Made by a program: the position numbers and the translations under genes. A stretch of DNA of 33,681 nt from Halieaceae bacterium (GTDB taxonomy: Bacteria > Pseudomonadota > Gammaproteobacteria > Pseudomonadales > Halieaceae): contig JANQIO010000140.1 of the NCBI GenBank assembly GCA_028282105.1, positions 1 through 33,681 of the forward strand. Reading direction: 5' to 3'. Each line of letters begins with the position of its first letter. The stretch's first letter is position 1. A model generated the notes under the pieces. The model did no database searches and was not told where the DNA came from. It saw only the letters and a program-made list of their open reading frames with translations. Shown here piece after piece: positions 26,290 through 33,610 of the stretch.

Positions 26290-28011
26290 TCAAGCCTCGT
26301 TTTCCCCGTCCAGGTGTTTGTGCAGTGTGACGACGTTATTCTCGCCGTGGCGCTCATAGTGCACCTTGTCCATGAAATTCTTGACCAGGTGCACGCCAAG
26401 TCCTCCGATGGGCCGGTCTTCTACGGAAAGGCAGGTATCGGGAGGGTCGTTGCCGAAGGGATTGAAGGGTTTGCCGTCGTCGATGATGGTAACGACAAGC
26501 TCCGAGTCCAGCAAGCGGAAGTGGAGTTCAATTTCGTGTTCGCCCGGCTGTTCTTCATCGCAGAAACCATACGAGACCACGTTGTTGAGCAGTTCATCCA
26601 GGCATACGTTCATGCGGCGCTGCACGCTGGGGGGCACGCCGTGTTGCTCGGCAAACGCATTGAACTGGGCATTGACCGCGGCAATTGCCGTGATGTCATT
26701 GCGCATGCTGAGGATCAGCTCGGTCTCGCCCTCGCGCACGACCGCGCCGTGATAGCGCACGGACATGATGGTGATGTCATCCGCCTGGCTGGCGTCGCCC
26801 TGAAAGCGCCAGACGTCGTCGACAGTGTCTTCCACGGCGTCTTTCGCCGCCGGGTAGTCTGCGTCTACCAGCCGATCCCGCAGGCGCTGTTCGCCGTAGA
26901 GGCTGCCGTCGATATCCATGGCTTCGGTAACGCCGTCGGTATAGAGGTAAATCAGGTCAGCCGGGGACAGGGTGGTAGTGTCTTCACCGTAGGCGATGCC
27001 CTCCATGGCGCCGATCACCGGGCCATGGCGCTTTTCCAGTCGCTCCATTTCACCGCCCGCCCGCATCAGGTAGGGCGGATTGTGGCCGGCGTTGCTGTAC
27101 ACCATTTCACCGGTCTGCAAGTTGAGAATAGCGAGAAACAGGGTCACGAACATGGCCGAGTCATTGCCCTCGGCGGTTTCGCTGTTGACGTGGCTGAGTA
27201 TGCTGGCAGGCGACAGATCGTTGGCGGCGCGGGACTTGATGAGGGTCTTGGTGACTGCCATAAACAGGGCGGCCGGTACGCCTTTGCCGGACACATCTCC
27301 CACGCAGAAACAGAAGTGATCGAGGTCGATCATGAACATATCGTAGAAATCACCACCGACTTCCTGGGCGGGGTAGAGTGCGGCGTGCACATCGAATTCC
27401 CCCTGGTCCGGAAAGGCGGGGAATGACAGCGGCAGCATGCTCATCTGGATATCGCGGCCGATGTTGAGCTCGCTCTCCATGCGGTCCTTGGCGCTGCGGG
27501 TGCGCTTGAGAGTCTCCAGCGAGTCTTCCAGCTCCGAATTCTTGGTCTGGATTTCTTCCAGCAGCTGGTCCCGGGTCTTCTGCTCGACAATGGCCCGCAG
27601 TCGGCCGAGGGTCGCCTTGTCGACGCGGTTGGATGTCAGCTCCACGGAAACGCGGTGAAACAGACCGCCGCTGCCAGCGTCTTTTTCCAGGTGATCGAAG
27701 AAGCTCTGCAGGTAACCGAGGCTACGGGTGTCCAGTTGACCCACGAAGTCCAATTGCAGGCGTGGCAGATTGCCACGGGCGCACAGCCCCACCTCTATCC
27801 GCGCCTGACTGTTAAGCCGCTGCAGCGCCTTGCCCACCTCGGAGACCACCGTCGCGAGGCGGGTCGACAGCAGGCTGTCACCGGCCACCAGCGCTGCCAG
27901 GCTGTGCACCTTGCGTCGCGCCTCCAGCACGGAGTCTCCCTCTACCAGCGGAATCGAGCCCAGTACAAAGGTCTCGCGTGGCAGCGGGCTGCGGGACTGA
28001 AGCTGGTTCAC
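26290..28011 (-). CDS. RsbU-like PP2C phosphatase fused to RsbW-like anti-sigma kinase
   Basis: The 573-residue protein has four parts. The N-terminal region (about 1-145) resembles a GHKL ATPase fold but lacks the metal-binding asparagine and glycine-rich motifs. A coiled coil (about 145-190) follows, then a SpoIIE/PP2C phosphatase (about 195-420) with ALYPAQEVGGDFYD, GDVSGKGVPAALFM and YTDGVTEA. The C-terminal HATPase (about 430-570) has an N box CLDELLNN, DDGKPFNPF and GGLGVHLVKNFMD, like RsbW. It can thus both dephosphorylate and phosphorylate the RsbV-like protein encoded next. The GTG start overlaps the previous stop by four bases (GTGA) with GAGGAT upstream. Confidence 0.9.
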   Translation of the reverse strand: MNQLQSRSPLPRETFVLGSIPLVEGDSVLEARRKVHSLAALVAGDSLLSTRLATVVSEVGKALQRLNSQARIEVGLCARGNLPRLQLDFVGQLDTRSLGYLQSFFDHLEKDAGSGGLFHRVSVELTSNRVDKATLGRLRAIVEQKTRDQLLEEIQTKNSELEDSLETLKRTRSAKDRMESELNIGRDIQMSMLPLSFPAFPDQGEFDVHAALYPAQEVGGDFYDMFMIDLDHFCFCVGDVSGKGVPAALFMAVTKTLIKSRAANDLSPASILSHVNSETAEGNDSAMFVTLFLAILNLQTGEMVYSNAGHNPPYLMRAGGEMERLEKRHGPVIGAMEGIAYGEDTTTLSPADLIYLYTDGVTEAMDIDGSLYGEQRLRDRLVDADYPAAKDAVEDTVDDVWRFQGDASQADDITIMSVRYHGAVVREGETELILSMRNDITAIAAVNAQFNAFAEQHGVPPSVQRRMNVCLDELLNNVVSYGFCDEEQPGEHEIELHFRLLDSELVVTIIDDGKPFNPFGNDPPDTCLSVEDRPIGGLGVHLVKNFMDKVHYERHGENNVVTLHKHLDGENEA

Positions 28012-29099
28012 TTGCGCATCCTCAGGGCAATACAGGTCGCGTCATCGTGGTGCTTGCCAAATCTCTCCACCATGGTACGGGCTATTGTATCCGCACTCTG
28101 GTAGAGAATCTGCGGGTAATCCTGCAGCTCGAAACGGTCGCTGATGCCGTCTGAGTACACCACGATGACTTCGTCATCGCCGAGGGTGTGCTGCTCCTGG
28201 CGCGGCGAGCGAATCTGGTGGCCCAGGTTGCCAGCCATGGACATCAGGCGCAGGTTGCGTTGGCCAAACACCCGATAGGTAATATTGCCGATGCCGCTGA
28301 AGTGCACCTGGCCATTGCGGCTGTCGATCACTGCGATACCGGCCACGGCTCCCAGACTGCCGCGCATTTCTGCGTGCAGTTTGTGCATGGTGTCTACCAC
28401 GTCCATGCTCCAGCGTTGCCTGAGGAAATCCCGCGCCGCGGTGGAAACACGGTGTGCTTCCGGTCCGTGGCCGAGACCGTCAATGACGCCAATCATCAGC
28501 AGGTGATCGCGCCGCTCAATCATGGCGGTATCACCATTCAACCGCTCACCCTGGCAGGGGCGTGAGTACATGGCGGCATCCAGTTCCAGGCAGTCTACAC
28601 AGTCTTCCGGGGTGGCGGCCTTGCCGCAGGGGCGGTAGCCCGGGAGGACGCGCGAACCGCGCAGCGGGGGCTGGTCCCACTTAAGGCAGCGAACCTCGGT
28701 GAGTTCGCCGGGCTGTGAGCTGATGGTGAAGTCGTCCATCATGCGCCGCACGCCCGGCAGGCCCAGGCCCAGCGTGCCGCTGGAGCTGAAGTGATCCTGC
28801 ATGGCGGTTTCCACATCGTCGATGCCAGGGCCGCGGTCGCGCGCTGTCACTATCACGCCACGGGAGTTCCCCTGTTCAAGCACCTGCAGGAGAATTTCTC
28901 CGCTGCCCGCATATTTGAGGATGTTGCGACTGAGCTCTGACACCGCCGTGGATACCGCCTGTGCGTCCACTTCGCTGAGACCGGTGCTCCGACAATAGCG
29001 ATGAGCTTCGACAACCGTGCGCGTGGCGTCGGCTTCAGATGCCACGCGAATGCGCGTTGCGCCTTCATCAATCTCCACCGGTTGGCTCCGCCTCGACAT
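28008..29099 (-). CDS. RsbT-like kinase fused to RsbX-like phosphatase
   Basis: The 363-residue protein combines an RsbT-like GHKL kinase (about 10-140) with E55/N59 in VSELSRNILKYAG, then DRGPGI (88-93) and SGTLGLGLPGVRRMMD, and an RsbX-like PP2C phosphatase (about 190-362) with VIDGLGHGPEA (D207) and VVYSDGISDRF (D317). In Bacillus and Vibrio these are separate genes: RsbT phosphorylates RsbR/RsbS and RsbX reverses it. A cysteine-rich linker (C138, C158, C167, C170, C182) joins the domains. The ATG at 29099 overlaps the rsbS end by 32 bases; GTG 29078, with GGAG 7 bases upstream, is an equally good start. Confidence 0.88.
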   Translation of the reverse strand: MSRRSQPVEIDEGATRIRVASEADATRTVVEAHRYCRSTGLSEVDAQAVSTAVSELSRNILKYAGSGEILLQVLEQGNSRGVIVTARDRGPGIDDVETAMQDHFSSSGTLGLGLPGVRRMMDDFTISSQPGELTEVRCLKWDQPPLRGSRVLPGYRPCGKAATPEDCVDCLELDAAMYSRPCQGERLNGDTAMIERRDHLLMIGVIDGLGHGPEAHRVSTAARDFLRQRWSMDVVDTMHKLHAEMRGSLGAVAGIAVIDSRNGQVHFSGIGNITYRVFGQRNLRLMSMAGNLGHQIRSPRQEQHTLGDDEVIVVYSDGISDRFELQDYPQILYQSADTIARTMVERFGKHHDDATCIALRMRK

Positions 29100-29529
29100 C
29101 CTCTGCTGCCACGTCGGCGTCTGCGTCCTCCACTTCATCCTCTTCAGGATCTGCATCCTTGTGCACTGTGGCCAGCCGCTCAAAGGCCATGTCGAGGTTG
29201 AGGGCCGCATCGATGTCGTCGGTGTGGGCGTCCAGTTCCACCAGGGCAGATACCACTCCAGCCTGGAACCCGGAGAAGATAGTACGAGCGCCCATCAGTG
29301 CGGCCATCGACATGGTGTCGCGCAGGGCCTCGAATTCCTCCAGGTCCATGATGGCGATCCCGGACAGGTCCAGTATCACGGCAGTCGCATCGGAGCGCTG
29401 CAGCAGGTCGAGCAGGTCCGAGCGGAATTGCGTCAGTACGGTGTCGCTGAGATCAACCTGGATGGAAACCACGATGCAGCCCCGGGAGAGCTGCATGGGT
29501 ATGCGCGCCACGTCCATGCCAGTCGTCAT
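29068..29529 (-). CDS. rsbS: Stressosome STAS scaffold protein RsbS
   Basis: The 153-residue product aligns without gaps to Bacillus RsbS over its STAS domain (residues 10-120), for example IP...CIVVSIQVDL, AVILDLSGIAIMD, and LMGAR followed by SGFQAGVVSALVEL. RsbS and RsbR together build the stressosome shell that holds RsbT. The phosphorylated serine of Bacillus RsbS (S59, in IDSF) is Leu63 here, followed by two Glu. The last 30 residues form a strongly acidic tail absent from Bacillus RsbS. ATG 29529 has GAGAG upstream and lies 16 bases after the rsbR stop. Identity is good; behaviour may differ. Confidence 0.88.
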   Translation of the reverse strand: MTTGMDVARIPMQLSRGCIVVSIQVDLSDTVLTQFRSDLLDLLQRSDATAVILDLSGIAIMDLEEFEALRDTMSMAALMGARTIFSGFQAGVVSALVELDAHTDDIDAALNLDMAFERLATVHKDADPEEDEVEDADADVAAEDVEAEPTGGD

Positions 29530-29545
29530 GTTTCGCTCTCGGCCG

Positions 29546-30463
29546 TCATGAGTCGCTACTGGCAATACTGAGGTCGAGGGCTTCGAACGCGGTGGCCAGC
29601 GCATCCTTCATGGTGGCCGTAGTCTTGACGTCGCCGACCTCAATGCCCAGTTCTACGATGGTCTGGGCGATAGCGGGAGAGACCCCCGAGATCACCGACT
29701 GGCAACCCATCAGACGGGTGCCCCGGGATATCTTGATCAGGTGGTTGGCCACCGCCGTATCGACCACGCCGACGCCGCTGATATCGAGAATGAAGACCCG
29801 GGCCTGGGTCTCGGCGATCTTGTCCAGGGTCGCGTTCATCACGTCACGGGCGCGCATGGAGTCGATCAGCCCGACCAGCGGCAGCAGCAGAATGCCGTCC
29901 CAGATGTTGGTGACCGGGGTCGACATCTCCAGCATGGATTTCGACTGGGCGGTCAGCGTCTCCTCGACCATGGCGTTGTAGGTGTCCACGACGATGGCGG
30001 TATCCAGGTGCAACAGTTTGGCGATGGAGTGCTGGGTGGCCAGCACCTCTGCCTCCTGCATATCCGAGTCCCTGGCGATGGCCATAAAACACTCTAGGAA
30101 GCGGTTCATGCCGGCAAAGTAGGTGCTCAGCGGCAGGCCGATACGTGCATGGGCTTCACCGACCCGGCGGCGGCGCGCCACGTAGCCCTCGTCCACCGAG
30201 CCACTCATGAACAGTTGCCAATAGCTGTGTTGCAGCCCCTGCACCCGGCTGAGGGTGTCCGCCTCGGAAAAATACTGTTCGAATTCAGGCTGGGTACCCA
30301 GCCAGCTATACCAACTGTCCACCATGTCATCCATCTGCGGCTCTACCACGGCGGCAAACGCCTGGATGCGCGCCAGGTCGTGGCGGGTGATACCGTACTG
30401 CTCACACATCAGCGCTGGGCTCTGATGTGCAAACTGGTTGCAGATAGTTAGTGTTGATCCCAT
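29546..30463 (-). CDS. rsbR: RsbR with N-terminal globin-type (heme) sensor domain
   Basis: The 305-residue protein has an all-helical globin-coupled-sensor-like N-domain (about 10-170) and a C-terminal STAS domain (185-300). The segment RRVGEAHARIGLPLSTYFAGM carries H105, matching the proximal heme histidine pattern H..IGL.P..Y of globin-coupled sensors. The STAS part has LLPLVGLIDSMRA, LDISGVGVVDTAVANHL (T236, equal to the RsbR phospho-threonine) and VISGVSPAIAQT. Vibrio RsbR proteins of this type bind heme and sense oxygen, so an oxygen-responsive stressosome is likely here. GAGGGA lies upstream of the ATG. It is first in a seven-gene operon. Confidence 0.88.
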   Translation of the reverse strand: MGSTLTICNQFAHQSPALMCEQYGITRHDLARIQAFAAVVEPQMDDMVDSWYSWLGTQPEFEQYFSEADTLSRVQGLQHSYWQLFMSGSVDEGYVARRRRVGEAHARIGLPLSTYFAGMNRFLECFMAIARDSDMQEAEVLATQHSIAKLLHLDTAIVVDTYNAMVEETLTAQSKSMLEMSTPVTNIWDGILLLPLVGLIDSMRARDVMNATLDKIAETQARVFILDISGVGVVDTAVANHLIKISRGTRLMGCQSVISGVSPAIAQTIVELGIEVGDVKTTATMKDALATAFEALDLSIASSDS

Positions 30464-30493
30464 TCGGTCCCTCGGATGGATGGTTCAGCGGCG

Positions 30494-30509
30494 CCCGCCT
30501 GCTGGCGGG
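30494..30509. repeat. Inverted repeat upstream of rsbR
   Basis: Perfect six-base arms CCCGCC (30494-30499) and GGCGGG (30504-30509) surround a four-base loop in the 119-base gap between the dehydrogenase stop and rsbR. It could end transcription of the dehydrogenase gene or form a leader hairpin of the stressosome operon. No T run follows on the minus strand, so a terminator is not well supported. Confidence 0.4.
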
Positions 30510-30582
30510 TCTTGTTCGCTGTAACCCCCGTGATCGCGCCCTGCATTAAACCACTCCGGTGGCGCGCAATGCTACACGGCGC

Positions 30583-31602
30583 TCAGACCATGGCGGCGGG
30601 CAGGTAGTCGGCCGTCAGTTCCAACGACGTCTCCCAAAGTCGCGCGGCCAAACCGTCGTCGGTCAGGTACGGGGTACCTTCGCCGACGTTGCAGTTGTCA
30701 AAGTAGTAGCCGCGCACGCCAGCCAGGGAAGGGTGAGTGGTCAGAAAGGTCTGCGTGGCGGCGCCTTCTTCCACGGTCTTGGTAAACATCCAGCCCAGCC
30801 AGCGGGCGGCGGTTTGTTGCCAGTCGGGCATATTGCGGATGGCATTGGTGACAATCACCCCGGGGTGCAGGCTATTGGAAGTGGCCATGGTGCCTGACAG
30901 CCTGTCCGCCAGGGCCCTGGAGCACAGCGCATTGGCCAGTTTGGAGTGGCCGTAGGCCACCTGCGGGTCGTACGGGTGTTGTTGCCAGGCCAGGTCATCC
31001 AGCAGGATGCCGCCCTCCGGCGCGCGCCGATGGGCACGGCTGCTGACAAACACGAAGCGTCCCTGCTCGGCGGCAATCACGTGATCCAATAACTGGTTAA
31101 CGAGGATGAAATGCCCGAGGTGGTTGACGCTGAAATGCCTCTCGACGCCATTGATGATCTCCAGCTCAGGCACCGCGACGATGCCGGCATTGCACACCAG
31201 TCCGTCCAGCGGGCGATTCATGCCGCGAATGCGCTCGCCGCAGGCAGCCACTGAGGCGTAATCGCCGAGGTCGAGGAATTCCGGCGTGGTATCACCATCG
31301 ACGGCGGCGCAGGCGAGCTCGGCTTTCTCCAGCGTGCGGGCAATACCGATTACATGGGCGCCACGCAGCGCCAGTACCCGCATGGTTTCAAAACCGAGCC
31401 CGGAGTTGCAGCCGGTTATCGCGTAGGTAAAGCCACTCAGGTCCAGGCCCTCGGTCACCTGTTCGGCGGTGGCGGACTCATCAAAGGCGCTGGCCGGTGG
31501 GGTAGCGCTGATTATGCGCGCCAGCAGGGGCGCGGGTAGCGCTGCCAGCAGCGTGACCAGGCTGGATTGCTGGAGAAAACGACGGCGGTTGTAGGGCGTC
31601 AT
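30583..31602 (-). CDS. Tat-exported short-chain dehydrogenase/reductase
   Basis: The 339-residue protein starts with a twin-arginine signal: RRRFLQ (residues 6-11), then a hydrophobic stretch SLVTLLAALPAPLLA, with likely cleavage near residues 30-40. The mature part is a classical SDR: the cofactor motif ITGCNSGLGFE (about 62-72), NAGIVAV in place of NNAG, the serine strand FVSSRAH and the YGHSKLAN active site (Y-x3-K). Overall it resembles retinol-dehydrogenase or protochlorophyllide-oxidoreductase-like SDRs. The substrate is unknown. AAGGA precedes the ATG. It is separated by 84 bases from the transporter upstream and 119 from rsbR downstream. Confidence 0.88.
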   Translation of the reverse strand: MTPYNRRRFLQQSSLVTLLAALPAPLLARIISATPPASAFDESATAEQVTEGLDLSGFTYAITGCNSGLGFETMRVLALRGAHVIGIARTLEKAELACAAVDGDTTPEFLDLGDYASVAACGERIRGMNRPLDGLVCNAGIVAVPELEIINGVERHFSVNHLGHFILVNQLLDHVIAAEQGRFVFVSSRAHRRAPEGGILLDDLAWQQHPYDPQVAYGHSKLANALCSRALADRLSGTMATSNSLHPGVIVTNAIRNMPDWQQTAARWLGWMFTKTVEEGAATQTFLTTHPSLAGVRGYYFDNCNVGEGTPYLTDDGLAARLWETSLELTADYLPAAMV

Positions 31603-31650
31603 GGCAAGTCCTTGAGTCCTTCGGTCCCCTGCAGTTTGGCATCCTGCAGC

Positions 31651-31682
31651 GCCTGAGGTTCCCCCTTCGGGTTCTTCAGGGC
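31651..31682 (-). terminator. Possible hairpin after the sodium symporter gene
   Basis: Just after the symporter stop on the minus strand, an imperfect inverted repeat brings together GCC-TGA and TCA-GGC, with an inner CCC/GGG pairing. No U run follows. It is a weak candidate for the end of the symporter transcript. Confidence 0.3.
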
Positions 31683-31686
31683 ATAG

Positions 31687-33039
31687 CTAGTTTAGAAGCG
31701 AATTGGCGAAGATGAGCAGGATGATCGCCGGCACCACATAGCGGATGTACCAGGGCCAGACAGCCCAGAACAGACCCTGCTCGATGTCTGGCTGTCCCTT
31801 TCGCAGTTCTTCGAGAATGCCGTTGCGATGCCACACCCAGCCACAGAACAAGCAGTACATCAGCCCCAGCAGAGGCTGTGCATAGCGCGTTGTGGCCGCT
31901 ATAACCAGGCCAAAAAGTGCGTCAAAGTTGAATAAAATCAACGTACTTACAAGCGCTATCGAGAATCCGATTAAATAGACGGCCCGGCGTCTACTGTAGC
32001 TGTGGTTTTCGATGGTGTAGGACACGGGCACTTCCAGCATGGAAATCGAGGACGTCAGCGCCGCAATGGTCATCAGGGCGAAGAACAGCAGGCTCACCAC
32101 GACGCCGGCGGTACCCATGGTGTCGAACAGCGCCGGCAGTACGGTGAAAATCAGCGTATCTCCGGAGATCAGGGACCCGTCCGCGCCGAAAATCTCGACA
32201 CCGTTGTTGAGTGCCACGTACATTGCCGGTATCACCACGAAACCTGCAGTGACGGCGATCATGATGTCCACGCCGGTCACCCAGCCTCCCAGGGCCGGCA
32301 GCTTGCCCTCGTCGGGGATGTAAGAGCCGTAGATGAGCATGGTGCCGGCACCCAGCGACAGACTGAAGAAAGCGGCGCCCAGCGCGCTGACGATCAACTG
32401 TGGCTTCACTGCGGCACCAAAGTCTGGCAGCAGGTAGACCTTGAGTCCTGCCATCGCGCCGTCCAGGGTCATCACATAGCCCACCAGCAGGAACAGGGTA
32501 ACGATCAGAATGGGCATCAGGCGGCTGGACCAGCGCTCAATACCATCATGCACGCCCTCGGCGATGATGGCGGCGGTCAGGAACATAAACAGCCCCATAA
32601 AGCCGACATTGCGGATGAAACTGAAGTCCACCAACCAGGTGGCAAGCGGGTCCAGGCCGACAATGCTGGCCAGCGACGAACAGAAATGAGCGATCATCCA
32701 GCCAGCGACAATGCCGTAGAAGCTCAGGATCATGGAGACGGTGAAGATACCGGCCAGGCCAATCAGGCTGCCCACGTTTGCCGTCTGCGGGCCCCGGGAA
32801 ATGGAGCGCAGCGCCGTCACACCGTTGGCATGAGCATGGCGGCCGATGATCAGCTCCGCCATCAGGGCAGGGTAGGCCAGCAGGAAAGCCAGCAGCAGGT
32901 AGACCAACAGGAAGGCAGCACCGCCGTTGCTGGCCGCCTGGGTGGGAAACCCCCAGATATTGCCCAGTCCCACCGCGCTGCCCGCAGCGGCCATTACAAA
33001 GCCGAAGCGGGAGCTGAACTCACCCCTTGGTGATGCCAT
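31687..33039 (-). CDS. Neurotransmitter:sodium symporter family transporter
   Basis: The 450-residue protein has about 11-12 membrane spans of the LeuT fold. The first span carries GSAVGLGNIWGFPTQAASNGG, where the unwound substrate and sodium site sits. The family-typical Arg after the Trp (R30 of LeuT, outer gate) is Gly here. Later regions include FFSLSLGAGTMLIYGSYI and LTSSISMLEVPVSY (span 8 sodium-site serines). It probably imports an amino acid or related amine with sodium. AGGGAAC lies before the ATG. A 14-base palindrome 46 bases upstream may control it. It is divergent from the small gene at 33172. Confidence 0.93.
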   Translation of the reverse strand: MASPRGEFSSRFGFVMAAAGSAVGLGNIWGFPTQAASNGGAAFLLVYLLLAFLLAYPALMAELIIGRHAHANGVTALRSISRGPQTANVGSLIGLAGIFTVSMILSFYGIVAGWMIAHFCSSLASIVGLDPLATWLVDFSFIRNVGFMGLFMFLTAAIIAEGVHDGIERWSSRLMPILIVTLFLLVGYVMTLDGAMAGLKVYLLPDFGAAVKPQLIVSALGAAFFSLSLGAGTMLIYGSYIPDEGKLPALGGWVTGVDIMIAVTAGFVVIPAMYVALNNGVEIFGADGSLISGDTLIFTVLPALFDTMGTAGVVVSLLFFALMTIAALTSSISMLEVPVSYTIENHSYSRRRAVYLIGFSIALVSTLILFNFDALFGLVIAATTRYAQPLLGLMYCLFCGWVWHRNGILEELRKGQPDIEQGLFWAVWPWYIRYVVPAIILLIFANSLLN

Positions 33040-33084
33040 GTTATTGTTCCCTAAGGATTTTTTGCGGAGTGTAACAGTATTTTG

Positions 33085-33098
33085 GTGAACCGGTTCAC
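33085..33098. promoter_or_regulatory. Perfect 14-base palindrome, likely operator
   Basis: GTGAACCGGTTCAC is a perfect palindrome in the 132-base region between the divergent symporter (start 33039) and the small gene (start 33172). The central CCGG with flanking AA/TT resembles operators of LacI/GalR-type repressors. The regulator is not encoded in this window. Confidence 0.5.
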
Positions 33099-33171
33099 AA
33101 GCTTGAGGGAAATCATGTCACATATTCTGCGCTGGGCAGTAAAATAGGCCCCGTCAACATAGAGGTATGCA

Positions 33172-33594
33172 ATGAATACTGACAATCGCCCATCACTGGA
33201 GCTGCAAGCGCAAACTGAGCGCGGCAGCTTCTTCCGTCGCAGCGTAATGGCCATGGCCATGATCGCCGTGTTCGGCTATGTGGTGGCTTTTGTACAGGCT
33301 GATCGCGGCACTGTCCATTACAACGCCTATGTTGCTGCCTACACCAACTGCTTTCAGCATATCGTGGAAGCGGAAGCCGCCGCGGTGAACTGCAACTATG
33401 TGCCCGAGGTACGCCAGCACCTGATTGCACACCGTGAAGCCTTTGCCGTCGGTGACCCCTTCCTCAATCTGGCGCTGTCGCTGACCGCCGCCGTTATGCT
33501 CTCACCGCTGATCCATCGCTTTGGCCGCTGGCTGGTATCTCGCCTGCAGCCTTACAGCGACGATCACGACCGTACAGTCAGTCATCCTGCGTGA
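33172..33594 (+). CDS. Small membrane protein of unknown function
   Basis: The 140-residue protein is not recognised. It has a basic N-terminal segment ending FFRRS, a first membrane span (about 25-42, VMAMAMIAVFGYVVAF), a middle region of about 50 residues outside the span with two cysteines (C60 and C74) that might form a disulfide, a second span (about 97-113, LNLALSLTAAVMLSPLI) and a short charged tail. AGAGG sits 7 bases before the ATG. It ends 16 bases before a tRNA gene. Coding is supported by the ribosome site and consistent composition. Confidence 0.75.
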   Translation: MNTDNRPSLELQAQTERGSFFRRSVMAMAMIAVFGYVVAFVQADRGTVHYNAYVAAYTNCFQHIVEAEAAAVNCNYVPEVRQHLIAHREAFAVGDPFLNLALSLTAAVMLSPLIHRFGRWLVSRLQPYSDDHDRTVSHPA

Positions 33595-33610
33595 TATGAT
33601 GCCGCCCGCT

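Noticed and set aside
26167-27426. Plus-strand open frame of 419 codons opposite the RsbU-like gene
   Set aside because: No domain is recognised and the minus-strand gene is clearly real with several intact motifs.
30494-30509. Inverted repeat as an intrinsic terminator of the dehydrogenase gene
   Set aside because: No U run follows on the transcribed strand; kept only as an inverted repeat.
32002-33033. Long plus-strand open frame opposite the sodium symporter
   Set aside because: Its Gln/His/Asp-rich translation is the antisense of membrane-span codons and has no ribosome site or domain.
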